From positions 2,153,853-2,217,852 of the forward strand of contig NC_084768.1 of NCBI RefSeq assembly GCF_028858725.1: DNA of 64,000 nt. The letters are read 5' to 3'. Below, piece after piece: positions 1-10,685 of this stretch (positions within the stretch are counted from its first letter, which is position 1; every line of letters starts with the position of its first letter). The translations under genes and the position numbers were made by a program. The stretch comes from Colius striatus (Eukaryota; Chordata; Aves; Coliiformes; Coliidae). The notes beneath the pieces are model-generated. The model was not told the DNA's origin. It saw only the letters and a list, made by a program, of their open reading frames with translations, and made no database searches.

Positions 1-2700
1 CGCGGCCGGGGCAAGGGATTAATGAGCAATGGGATTGTCAGCTTTTAGAATTCTTCTTCAAAAACTCTAATCGCAATAACTATGAAACTCGATTACAGTG
101 TTATTTGAGGAAAGAAAATGTCTCCTTTGAGATAAAAATTCGTTTGGAGAGAAATGTTTCTCTTTTTGTGCAGAAAATGAAAAAAAACACCCACCCCTTT
201 TGTCCTCAGTGTAAAATTCACCAAAGTGTTGTATCCGCTCGCTTACCACAAATAAGCCACGTCGAGAAAGCTGACGTGGAAGTTCTACGTGGAATTTGGA
301 TAGTCTGTTTTGAAAAAGAGCTGAGGAGGCTCCGATCCTGATGCCCGTTGTCTGCGGTTGTCTCAGCAGAGCTGGCAGGTTTGGGACGGCAGTTCTCACA
401 GGCTTTATGCTCTCTTGCTAGGAAGAAATTAAGCGGGCAGCAAGGAAAACTTAAGACACATGATAATAAATTTTTTTTTAAATACTCAAATTTCCTTTCA
501 AAGATTCTTTTAAGGACGGCACAGCTTGTTGCAGCGGTATTAGTTTCAACTGTTGGCAGCTCAAAAGTTAAACATTCTCCATAATATCACATTATGTCAA
601 ATCAAATTGACAAAATGTTGTGAATTATTTGTGTATTTTCAGTAACCAAAAGCACCGAAAACCTTCCGAAACTGTGCTGCGTGGTGTATTTAATAGTACC
701 ACGTTAAAAAAAAAGGAGACTAAATTTTACACAACGGCATGTTTGCTGTCAAACACTCGGGCAGATTCAAGGAAAGCGCTGAGAGGAGCAGTGGCTGAGC
801 ACTGAAAAGCTGTTCTATCCTGAGAGTTCTAACTCCATTTGCAAACACTAATTTCCACCGCAATCTGATGCTATTACTGCGTCCCTGTAACCTGATTTAA
901 GCACTTCAGTTTCAGAGGAAGAAGCTGTGTCAAAGAAATACTTGTGCTTGTGACATCTGTGACTTGCATGTAAAAAAAGTAGCTTGGTGTATCAGTCGAG
1001 TGACTTTGGTGCTGAAGTGCCTGCTCGGTGCCCTTTCTGAGCACAACCAGCCAATGCTTCGGCTCCAACGTGGGCTGTGACAACTGACAGTGGTTTTCTG
1101 GTACGGATGCTCCACGTTATGGGTGAGAAAAGGCGGTTACTAGAGGGAATGAAGACATCTGCCTCTCCAGAAACAACTGGAGGCAAAGTGAACCAAACTG
1201 TAATTTTAAATGTTCTAAAGTTTTAACACAGCAACAACAAACATGAAAATTGAGCTGAAAACCCCTTTCATTCATTAAGTGGCTAAGCACACTTACAAAA
1301 GGCAAAGGTTTGCCAATTTTAGGAGTCTTGTTGGTTATCAGTAATTTTTCCTTCTGCCATGAACCCCAGAACCACCTTTCCAAAGGCTGCTGCTGCCTGT
1401 TACCTGTAGCCTTTCTGTCCACTGGGATCCTTTGTAGCTCAACCTTGCACTCAAAGCCCAACAGAATTAGTTATTGGAGCTGGAAATAAAACCACAGCTT
1501 GACAAAACGAATCTCAAAAGGAACTTGTGAAACTTGGGTAAGAGTGGGGAAAGGTGTGTTTATCCTCTGTGATAGGGACAAATGAGAGTGGTGGTCCATG
1601 GAGCATGGCAGTGCTGGTATTTTGCTTTCTGAAACCTTTTGGGGGGTAAAAATCAGAAAAACCTTGTAAAAACTGTTTGAAGCACTGAAGTGGAACAATT
1701 CCCTAATCTCTCCCTGAGGATAATGAGAGATTTTTTCTTGTTGCAGAGTCCTTGTGGGTCTCTGAATTGTGAAACAGGCCTCCTCTGCTCTCTAAATAGA
1801 GACTCTTTGGGCTGGGCATGAAGTCTGACACAGTTTCTTTGCATCTCTGCTCTTTTGGTGACGAATTTAATCTCTCCACATGTGGTGCAAGATCTCTGCA
1901 AAGCGTGTGGAGACAGCTCGCAGTCACTGACAGCACTTGCAGTCACTTGCTCACGTCCAACACACCAGAACTGCCCTCGTTGGCACTGCATTAAATGCAG
2001 AAGATGGTTCAGTGTGTTCTGAACAAACTCTCTGAAATCCATTCCCCGCTTATGAAAAGCCACAACTGCCTACTCTGCACGGAGCTGTCCCCTGGAGATG
2101 GGGGCAGCTGTGCCACTGGGGTTTGGCCCAGGAGTCACACGCTCCACCGCACCCGAGCAGATGCTGCTGTGCATGCGGGAAGCCCCAACCCAGAGCTGCT
2201 CTGATAGCGGCAGCTCCCCTGGGCTCGGGGAGCTGCTGGCACTTCAGCCTGTGCCGCATTCCTGCCACATGCCTCCCCACAAGCAGCTCCTCAGCATTGG
2301 AAAGGGTCCTCCCCAGAGGTTCAGTTGCAATCGAACAAGGATCAGTCCACCCAAGTACACACGGTTTGGAACAGCCTACACAGCTGTTTTTTTAAAGGTT
2401 TCTTGTGGCACATTTACGCACTTGGTCACCTCACAGGTTGATGTTCTCATCAGCACCGCCTCACCCCCTCCACGAAAGAGGAAAAGAAGACAGCCTCCTC
2501 TATTTATTCAACTTGTGCTGCCAACCAGGGGCAGCGTCAGCCACTCAGCAGCTCACCTGACACCGCCACAATCTTTTTGCAAGGACAGAAATGTGTTGGC
2601 CTCTCACCTTCCCATGTCCCAGCCACGTGCTGAGGTCTTTTGAACCATCAGAGGGGTGAGAGCAAGCACACGGAACTGATCAAGCTGTGTTAACACAAAC
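1..2700. other. Intergenic / distal 3' flank of TYW3, no gene recognised
   Basis: No open frame here has family resemblance or splice-site support. The longest (about 180 codons, near 2.1-2.6 kb, plus strand) has no recognisable domain. The A/T-rich first kilobase and the later mixed-composition part show no clear CR1 or LTR signature. By synteny with mammals, LHX8 would be expected further out on this side, but no homeodomain or LIM sequence is visible. Confidence 0.5.
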
Positions 2701-2721
2701 AAGCGGCACCAAAGACTCAAA

Positions 2722-2727
2722 TTTATT
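2722..2727 (-). terminator. TYW3: Candidate TYW3 polyadenylation signal
   Basis: AATAAA on the minus strand, about 1.16 kb past the TYW3 stop codon. It is followed within about 30 nt by a GT-rich stretch (CTTGTTTGTGTT), the usual downstream element. Other AATAAA hexamers exist on this strand, for example near 2500, so the choice is an inference. Confidence 0.4.
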
Positions 2728-3888
2728 AGTTTTGGCAGGCCTGCTCATGGAAGCAGTCTAACAGTCTTCAGAATGTACTTAGAGCTTTCCTTTAGCTGCC
2801 AGGTAATAAATAACATTTTTACAGTGGGATTAAAATGTCCCCAAGACACAGGTTTATATGACAAAACCAAAGACCTACAGGAAGCGGGAGTTACTGCACC
2901 AAGGAGACCGTTTCCTTCCATCAGGGTCCCGCTTTGCAGTGCTGGCCATCCCTCTGCCAGAGAAGGGCTCAGAAGCCACTGTTGCTAAGGTTTGCAAATT
3001 CACCATCTTTCTGACAAATACACTACATGCATGGAGTGACCTTTCCAGGGACACATTACAGACTGCACACACAACTGCACTGTTTCACCTTTACCATTTG
3101 ACTGTCAGCAGTAGAAGGCACATGACTGTAGCCTTGGTTGACTTTGTGCCCAGCAGCTGGGACTGCAGCTGGGTGCTGACCACACAGAATGAAACGCAAG
3201 TAAACGAGGTAATGAAATCTCAGCATATGGTATTGGCCAAGAGGTGCAAAGCAAAAGAGCCCTTACTGGCTGTTTACTGGGGCAGGGATGCAGCAGCGGT
3301 GGACACAGGGGCTGGAGCAGGGAAATGGCACCCTCTGCATGCCAGGCAGGATGCTGGAGCGTGCTGAGGCACTGCAGAGCACTGCTCTTCCATTCTGCTC
3401 TCCACACCAGGTGCTGTTCTTCAGCCGACTCACTGGGTGGCTCTGTGTTGCTCCCACAGGGCCGTCTATATGGGTGCACACTGCTGTGCAGAGGTCCTAC
3501 AGGAAATAGAAACCTTCAAGGGTAACAACGCAGGTTTCAGAGTTGCTTTGCTCTGCAGAAATCAGAAAGCCTAAGCCCCACACTCAGAAGTGGAATGCTG
3601 CTGTAGTGAACAAGGCCCAGGGCTGCAGTGAACCACACCTTTCTCTGGTAACAGACAGACACAGTAAAAGATATTAATTCAACAGTGGTGTTAAACCCAC
3701 TCAAAACATTCTAAGGCTTTGCTCTCTCTTCTTCTGTGGCATTACAGCTGTTCACAATTCTGATTGATACCTCTTTTTTTCCTGGTAAATGTCCATTAGA
3801 GTGTTACTACTTAGAGCAGTATTTGTATCTCTTACAAAGAGCATTGCAGTCATTGTTCAGTTTGCCATTTGCTTGGAAACACCTTGGC

Positions 3889-4105
3889 CTAAATCATGAT
3901 TTCAGCAAAAATATCAAGATTGCTTTCTACATCATCCTCTGGCTCCATTTCTCCACTGGGATCCTCTGGGGAGGTGTGTACGTCTTGTTCTGGGATGGTC
4001 TTTCTCTTTCTTCTGCGGACGTACACAGCCTGACGCCTCCCCTGCTCCTCAGGGCATGGACTGTTGGTGCCGGCGTTCAAAGCCAACTCCAGCCGCTTGT
4101 GGAAT
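3889..4105 (-). CDS. TYW3: TYW3 exon 6 (last coding exon)
   Basis: Encodes the C-terminus from the split Arg ([10 protein letters not shown]) through the basic VYVRRRKRK stretch to an acidic tail and a TAG stop. Acceptor TTTCCAG|ATTCC. The sequence is less conserved than the core, as expected for this tail. Confidence 0.88.
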
Positions 4106-7100
4106 CTGGAAAGAAGCAGTGGTGTGGTTGTTATTTTTGCTACGTTTGCTCAGGACCTGCAGAAACACTCTGAGAAACTAATGCTTCTGTAACACAGCAA
4201 AATGTAGGAAGAGAAGAAAATTGTTATTAATGTTGAAACACTCCAGCTGACACTGGCAGAAGCCTCAGAGCTGTGGACAGGTGCCCTTGTGCACGCAGGG
4301 CACGTCAGGCTTGTGGATGTACTCGCTTGCCACTGCAGCCTGGTCACCTCACAGGAACCAGGGAATGGTGGCAGGTTAAATGTATGTTGAATGGCTTTTT
4401 AAATGATTTTTTCCTTTTTACACAGCCTCTCTCACTTCTGGGTTTAGATGCCACCAACAGGACTGCTGTACTCTTACACACCTGTCAATCCTCCGTGCAT
4501 TTTCTTCCATTTTCTGATTGGCTACATGGATCAGAAAGTCAATATATCCTTCAGAGACCATCATCTTCCCATTTTGGCTCAATGGAACTTCCAAGCAGTG
4601 AGTACTCCGGACAGCCTAAAAACACAGAGAAAAGGACTAAAGGTTTTTTGAGGGCTATTTAAATAACACGGGGAGTTGATTCCAGGGAAAGAACACCCAC
4701 TTATCCACACAACTGGATACTCTGCTGCCCACTAAAGCAGAAAGCTCAGATCTTGGCTCGTGCCACAAAGGAGGAAAATCAAGGTTAATAGTAATGATAC
4801 CATTTTGTTACACTCTTTACAAAGAAGCAGAAGAGTCCTCACCATCATAATTTTCCCTCCTCTGCCAACCGTTATACCGGAGTTCCTGAACCCGGAATCG
4901 ACAGCCACAGAATGCTGCAGAACAAACAAATGTCTTAAACAGGTCTTACACACTGACAGCACAAAGCTGTTACAAACAGGTTGGGATGCACTTTGTAATC
5001 TGCTTTGCAAAATAAAAACCCCCAAACCATCTCCACAGATTAATGCAATAATAGTTACATTGAAATGTCTTTAAGATCCAACCTACACAGTTCACAATTT
5101 GGGGCTGGTTTGCAAAGACCCACAGTCAGTCCTGGCTGCCCATCAGTGTGGATGGGACACTGACAGCTCTGGGCACTGCACTATTAGATAGTTGTGCAAC
5201 ACTTCTATAGCTCAAAGGGCAGCAGGACTGTAAGGGCAGCTAGCCAACTCTCTTCTACATTAATCAAGTAACAATCACATCATGCACTACTCTCGGGAGT
5301 CAGTCTGGAAAGGCTGAAGGCAAAGGTACCACCCATCTGGCTGGAACACCGCAGCCGAAGGTCCTGGCCAGCAGCACAAGGGCATCTGAGAAAACCACCA
5401 CTGTCAGCCTGAGACAGCAACCCAGGCTCCCTGGGAAAAACCACAAACTGCAGCGTAGCCCAGCAGTTCTGCTTTCTGAAGAGTACTGCAAAACCTCTAC
5501 TAAGTTTAAAGCTACGTTTTCTTCACCAGTTACTAAAGATAAAACACATCTGGGCTAAACTCACTTCAGAGCCAGCACTTTTACAGGAAGGAGTATGACA
5601 GAACAACACTGTAACATCGCTGCTGGATGTAATTTTACCAGAAGCTGTGCATCTTGCAGCTCTTGACAGAGCACATGAAGAACAAACGGTTCAAACTTGA
5701 GCACAACATCACCAGTGGCTTTCTCTAGTGCTGTCATCTGGAACACACACCAAAATATTTACATCAATACTGCAAGTCTGTACTGTTACTACAAAAAAAG
5801 AAAGAAAATAATAGCTCATCAGCATTAAAAATCAGCAAATAACCTCTGAGAAGTCAGATTTGTTCAGCTGCTTTTGATTTTTCATTGCTTCCAGTACAGA
5901 GAAATTCCACAGATTTCCAGGATTCTGTCTGCTAAACTGATGAAGCCTGATGGGAACCCATCAAAAGAGAGATGTACAGAACCTGGAAAGTGCAATTCCC
6001 TGTTTGCTTCTTTGTCCATTCAAAGGAATCGATGCAGTCTCGGTACAGCCTCTTTCAAATCAAAGAGATTTAGTTTCTGAAGTACATTACTTCAGAAAAC
6101 TCTTTGGGGTTCAGCAGACTACATTCAGGGCCTAATGTCCTTGGTTACATTTGAATCCTAGTTTAAATAGTAATGCAGCCTTACTGTACAGGAGTTACAA
6201 AGGTAAAAAATCCAGGAGTCGAAAGCAAGGGGAATGAACCCGTGAGGTAAGACAAAAAAGTAACTTTGTAATGATAAAATTCCAGAAATTACCTTCAGAA
6301 CTACCCTGTTTTACCAGGAGACCAAGGTGCCAGCGTCACTTTTTCCTGGGAGCAAGGGAAAGCTCCTGGACACTTCACATGGCTGAAGTGCACAAGTTCT
6401 GCACTTCTCTGTGCTCTACCTTGCTCGAACCAACACAAGTGAAGACAAGTTTTTTTGTGCACACAGGAGCATGTGTGTGGATGGTAAAGTGAGATATGAA
6501 CTGAGGCAGAGTTTTGACTTTGGTAATCACTTCTTTTTTGGGACAGACAAAGCAGAGAACAGACTACCTTGGAAGAATACTAAAAACCCCACCAATATCT
6601 ATTTAAAAAAAATGGATAGGATTTGAAGACACTACATTAAAAATGCAGCACAACAGATTCGCTGTTACGCCAGTTTCTGGTGTCTGTCTGTAATACAATG
6701 CTGTTGGCTCAGCAAGCTGGGCTCAAGGCAGCTTTTTGTTTAAACTCAAGACAGTTTTAACAATATCATTGCACAAAAACCAAACATGCTTACGGGCATG
6801 CTGACCTGAACCCATGGGCATTTCGAGCGCACAGAGGAACTCATTTTGGTGGCTTCTGGAATTGCTGACCAAAACACCAGAGCAAGAATGGCTGTCACTC
6901 ATGTTCATAAACACAACACAATCTTTGTTAATCACAACGGGCCCAATCTGAAAGGGGTACAGCAGTTCCTGAGCTGGTGTGTGTGGTGAGACTGGGGGAG
7001 ATCTTATTAACGGTTACAAATATCTAAAGGGACATCCCTTGGGACCTTGAGGTTGGGACATCCCTCTTTTCTATAGTAGCCAGCAACAGGACAAGGGGTG

Positions 7101-8725
7101 ATGGGATGAAGCTGGAACACAAACAGTTCCACTTAAATATAAGAACAAACTATTTCAGTGTTTCAGTGAGGGAGCCCTGGCACAGGCTGCCCAGAGGGGT
7201 TGTGGAGGCTCCTTCCTTGGAGGGCTTCAAGACCACTGGGACATGTTCCTGTGTGACCTGATCCAGGTGACTCTGCTTCTGCAGGGGGGTTGGACTGGAT
7301 GATCTCTAAAGGTCCCTTCCAACCCCTACCATTCTATGAGTCTATGTCAGGCTCCAGCTGCTGGAGAACGGGTTAAGGGCCACATCATCCTCCATCGGTG
7401 CCCAGCAGGAACGTTGCTGCTCGAGTGTAATTTCTGAGCTTTTACTGGGCAAATGCCTTGCTTCAAACAGCAATCCTTACACCCTGCTTTCATTTAGCCC
7501 AGGCAGCCTGCTAATGACTGGGTCATTACTGTCCAAAGACCAGTTTCTACAGAAATTAAACTTATTTTACTTCTGGATAGGAAGGCTTTAAAATCCAATT
7601 TAGTCTCCAGGCGATACCTCGCTGGCAATCCAACAAGAAAGGTGAAAGAAAGAGCTGATAAAAAGCTGCAGAAATGACCAAGCCAGTAATGTTTCAGGGA
7701 AGGAAGAACACTTGCTTAGAACAGCATTGCTTCCACTCATTCTAAATACGGAAAATATAAGAAAAAGAAGCCTTTGAAAAAGTAAGAATCACTGCATCTT
7801 CAGTTTCCAGAAATCAATTGTTTAAGGTTGTTGCTACGGAAGCAACAGCAACTGCTGACTTCTTGTTGGGCTGCTGTGATGTGGAGATGGTGTAGCTCCA
7901 GGCAGCTGCTCAAGTTTCATATTAGCCACATTTACAGCTGTGCATTGAATTTGGTATTAAGCTTAAAAGCATTCTCTTCAAAGCAGGTCTAAACAATTTA
8001 CCAAGCAGAACACTCAGAGAAAAGTTTACTTTGCAATCAGAGTGCCAATTCATCTCGGTAACAGGAACAAAGCCCATAAAAATTGCCTTGTATGTTACGT
8101 GAAGAACGTGGCATTAAACAAATGCAATAGCTGTGTCCTTCTCTTACCACAGCGTCTTTGACGCACGTTTCATGTGTCACCATCAGCCACGAGCAGTTTT
8201 TCTTCTGGATCTCCCAGCCGTTTGTACTCTAGTAATGAAGAGAAATCATTAAACTTGCACCACAGATGGCTGATCTTGTGCGTGCATAAGAGAACGGTCC
8301 TTCAGAACAACGCCGCGGTTATAAACGCCCTTTTTCTCGATGCACGGGAAGGCGTTTACATAAGAGCAGTTTAGAAGCGACTCAGCTACGCCTGTGTGTA
8401 ACTGCGAGTCGGGCAGAGCCGTAGGACCGGGGTCCGGCATTCGCAGAGCGACGGCTCCGCGCCGGACACAGCAGCCGCAGCGGGGCCGCGGAGACCCGCG
8501 CCCGGGGGCCGCGGCCGGGGCCGCTCGCAGGGACGGGGCCCCGGGACTCACCGCGGGGCTGCCCTGCGCCAGGACGAGGCGGCCCGAGCAGGAGCTGGTG
8601 GTGCAGAACCGGGCGCGCCCGTTGAGCAGCTGCACGACAGGGGCGACGCGCTCGTCCAGCGCGCCCTTCCTGCTGGCGTCCGCCCGCGCCAGCCGCTGGG
8701 CCTTCCGCCGCGCGAACGCCGCCAT
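3889..8725 (-). CDS. TYW3: TYW3, tRNA wybutosine-synthesizing protein 3 (spliced, 6 coding exons)
   Basis: The join 8725-8552, 8228-8148, 5737-5639, 4914-4843, 4615-4482, 4105-3889 gives 258 aa, against 259 in human. TYW3 is the S-adenosylmethionine-dependent enzyme that N4-methylates the 7-substituted 4-demethylwyosine at position 37 of tRNA-Phe, a middle step in making wybutosine. Recognised blocks are SRKG (residues 18-21), TTSSCSGR (42-49), KFEPFVLHV (99-107) and [12 protein letters not shown] (124-135). The C-terminal tail is basic (VRRRKRK) and then acidic, as in vertebrate orthologs. All introns are GT-AG and every join keeps frame. The start codon has G at -3 and G at +4 and lies in the CpG island shared head-to-head with CRYZ. 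No break or missing block was seen. Confidence 0.93.
4482..4615 (-). CDS. TYW3: TYW3 exon 5
   Basis: Encodes AVRSTH..LEVPLS and the [18 protein letters not shown] block. Acceptor TTTAG|GCT, donor GACAG|GTGTGT. It ends two bases into an Arg codon completed by exon 6. Confidence 0.92.
4843..4914 (-). CDS. TYW3: TYW3 exon 4
   Basis: Encodes residues 119-142 with the near-invariant [12 protein letters not shown]. Acceptor CTGCAG|CAT, donor ATG|GTGAGG, phase 0. Confidence 0.94.
5639..5737 (-). CDS. TYW3: TYW3 exon 3
   Basis: Encodes residues 86-118 and carries the highly conserved KFEPFVLHV and LQDAQLL. Acceptor TTCCAG|ATG, donor CTG|GTAAAA, phase 0 at both ends. Confidence 0.94.
6988..7346 (+). 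mobile_element. CR1 LINE 3' end fragment in TYW3 intron 2
   Basis: A 5'-truncated CR1 copy, antisense to TYW3. It holds the C-terminal end of ORF2 (GGCTGCCCAGAGGGGTTGTGG region), the 3' UTR (GGGGGGTTGGACTGGATGAT, CCCTTCCAACCCC) and a degenerate ATTCTATGAGTCTATG tail. A short internal repeat of GGGACATCCCT shows a local duplication absent from the other copies in the window. Confidence 0.9.
8148..8228 (-). CDS. TYW3: TYW3 exon 2
   Basis: Encodes residues 59-85 ([17 protein letters not shown] at its start), matching the human NGFEVQKQNCCWLLV block. Acceptor ACTAG|AGT, donor GTG|GTAAGA, phase 0 at both ends. Confidence 0.92.
8552..8725 (-). CDS. TYW3: TYW3 coding exon 1
   Basis: Encodes residues 1-58, starting [10 protein letters not shown] and holding SRKG and TTSSCSGR. 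It ends at a consensus donor (GCG|GTGAGT), phase 0. Confidence 0.92.
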
Positions 8726-8820
8726 GCCGGGCCCACCCCGGCCCCCGCGCCTACGGTGGCCGCCGGGTGGCCCCGACGGTAGCCCGCCAGGGCCAAACCT
8801 CCCGGTGCGCCGGCCGAGGG

Positions 8821-9150
8821 GGGAGGCGGGACGGGGCGAGGCGGGGAGAAGCGGGACGAGGCGGGACGAGGCGGGACGAGGCGGGACGAGGCGGGGCGAG
8901 GCGGGGCGAGGCGGGGCGAGGAGAGGCGAGGCGGAACGAGGCGTGGCGGGAAGAGGCGGGGAGAAGCGGGACGAGGCGGGGCGAGGCGGGGCGAGGGGAG
9001 ACCAGGCGGGACCAGGCGGGACGAGGCGGGACGAGGCATGGCGAGGCGTGGCGAGGCGGGGAGAAGCGGGACGAAGCTGGGCGAAGCGGGGCGAGGAGAT
9101 GCGGGACGAGGCGGGGCGAGGCGAGGCGGGGCGGGGAGAGGTGGGGCGAG
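8821..9150 (+). repeat. G-rich decamer minisatellite (GAGGCGGGAC/GC)n
   Basis: About 30 copies of a 10-bp unit, GAGGCGGGRC with variants such as GAGGCGTGGC and GAGAAGCGGG. It starts about 95 bp upstream of the TYW3 start codon, inside the shared promoter. Regular GGG and GGGG runs make G-quadruplexes possible on the plus strand, and the unit repeats a GC-box-like core. Confidence 0.9.
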
Positions 9151-9158
9151 CGGCACCC

Positions 9159-9330
9159 GGCCCCTACCCGCCCCCTGCCCCGCCCCCAGCCTGGCCCCTG
9201 CCCATCCCCTGCCATGCTCCGGCCCCGCCCCTGCCCACCTCCACCCGCCCCCTTCCCAGCCCCTGCCCGCCCCCTTCCCTTCCCCGTGCCCGCCCCCTGC
9301 CCGCCCGCTGCCCGGCCCCGGTCCCGGCCC
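9159..9330 (+). repeat. C-rich imperfect repeat (CCCGCCCCCTGCC-like)
   Basis: An imperfect repeat of GCCCCTGCCC / CCCGCCCCCT units directly after the G-rich decamer array, with the G-rich strand now the minus strand. It adds further GC boxes to the promoter and gives a sharp change of strand composition at about 9155. Confidence 0.75.
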
Positions 9331-9387
9331 GCCTGCGCCCGGCCGCCGTTCCCACGCCCCGCGCTCCGAGCCGCAGCGCTCCGCAGG

Positions 9388-9555
9388 TAGGCGGCGGGCG
9401 CTGGAGCTCCCCGGCGGTCCCCGGGACTCGGCTGCGCCCCGGGCAGCGGCGCAGCGCGGGGCCGGGCCTTAGCGGCGAGGGGCGGGTGCGCGGCTGGGCC
9501 TGCCCGGCGGCGCTGGGTGTGCGGCTCCGCCGCTGCGCTCCCCGCGGAGCAGCCG
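9388..9555 (+). other. CRYZ: Probable CRYZ noncoding first exon (5' limit unknown)
   Basis: A strong donor (AGCCG|GTGAGC) at 9555/9556 in the CpG island is the best partner for the exon 2 acceptor at 10560, which lies 14 nt before the start codon. Another possible donor is GCAG|GTAGGC at about 9387. The transcription start cannot be set from sequence, so the 5' end given here is arbitrary. Confidence 0.4.
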
Positions 9556-10574
9556 GTGAGCGTGCCCGGAGGTCCCGGCTGGGCTCCTGCCGGCGACGGC
9601 GCCTCCCTGCCCGCCGCAGGCCCCGCTCTCTTTGGGCGCGCTCGGGCCGGATTGGCCCTGAGCAGCCCGGGGCCGCCGGGCTGGCTCCCGCCTGGGCGCC
9701 CCTCAGCCCAGCCTGTGGGCCGCGGCCTTGCCCACCCGCTCCCGGGCGCCTGTCCCTGCCCACGCTGCCGGCGGCGCTGCCCCCGCGGGCCCGTTCGGGA
9801 CGGGCTGTAGCTCGGCCTGTAGCGCTCGGCCGTGGCTGTGGGCGCCTCTCGGCCCGCGGGCCTCCCGGGGACGGCGCCGGCCGTCGGGCTGCGGGCTCGG
9901 TGCTTGCCCTGCTCCGTAGCCCCACCATCGCTTGGGCGCTGGGGCTGAGGCCGACGCCGCCCCGCGCGTCTCCCACTGCTCCTTCCTCGCGTGTGAAGGC
10001 GCAGGCAGCTCTCCCATCCGCTTCTCCGTCGCCTGTGCCAGGACGTTGTCAGCGAGGCGCTCGGGAGGCCGCCTGGGCTGCTTGTGCCTACCTGTTGCCC
10101 CTCCAGCAAATATCGAGGTTGCTTCTGGCTGCCTGGAGCAGGCCTCGTCCTGATGACCTCCTGTAGAATCGTGTGTTAAGCCTACGAGTCCTTTTATTTA
10201 TCCCGAGGAGAACAGAAGCTTTCTATTAGTTTGGTTTATTGTCACTATGTATGAAGGTGACCCATGCATCAGAAACTACTTTGCAGTGTAGATTTCTGTG
10301 CTGTCCCAAGGGAAGTGTTAGTAGTATATGTCCGTGTGACTAATGCTCCTCCTGACTTGACAGGTAACCAAAAATGTGAAGCCTTACAGTCTGTATCAGT
10401 TAGGAGAAAAAAGTAGTGGATGAGGTCCTTTTAAAAGCTGTAATAGTCTTTGGGGAAAAGCTTCCCTCTACAAAGGCAGTTGTTCTGTTTCTTTGTTTTT
10501 AAATGCAAAAGAAAAGTTCAAAGTTACTACAACAGTGTTGTGGGGTTTTTTTCTCCTCAGATATTCAGATCACT

Positions 10575-10685
10575 ATGGCAGCCACAAGAAGTGTGATGAG
10601 AGCTGTCAGAGTTTTTGAATTTGGAGGCCCTGAGGTGCTTAAACTCCAGTCAGACGTCTTAGTTCCTGCGCCAAAAGAAAATCAG
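10575..10685 (+). CDS. CRYZ: CRYZ coding exon 1 (gene exon 2)
   Basis: Residues 1-37, beginning [20 protein letters not shown]. The exon itself starts at 10561 after TTTCTCCTCAG, with 14 nt of 5' UTR. Donor AATCAG|GTATAT. Confidence 0.95.

Larger units (their letters stand above)
8270..10100. promoter_or_regulatory. CpG island / divergent TYW3-CRYZ promoter
   Basis: A strongly GC- and CpG-rich block covering the TYW3 first exon (minus) and the presumed noncoding first exon of CRYZ (plus). The genes lie head to head, with less than about 850 bp between the TYW3 start codon and the likely CRYZ exon 1 donor, so a bidirectional promoter is the simplest reading. Many GGGCGG-like GC boxes and no convincing TATA box fit a housekeeping promoter. 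Long open frames on both strands here are by-products of composition. Confidence 0.75.

Noticed and set aside
2098-2643. 181-codon plus-strand frame
   Set aside because: No domain, no splice context and no resemblance to a known family.
8394-10166. 590-codon plus-strand frame and 452-codon minus-strand frame in the shared promoter
   Set aside because: GC-rich decamer repeats lack stops in several frames; the true coding content here is only TYW3 exon 1 on the minus strand.
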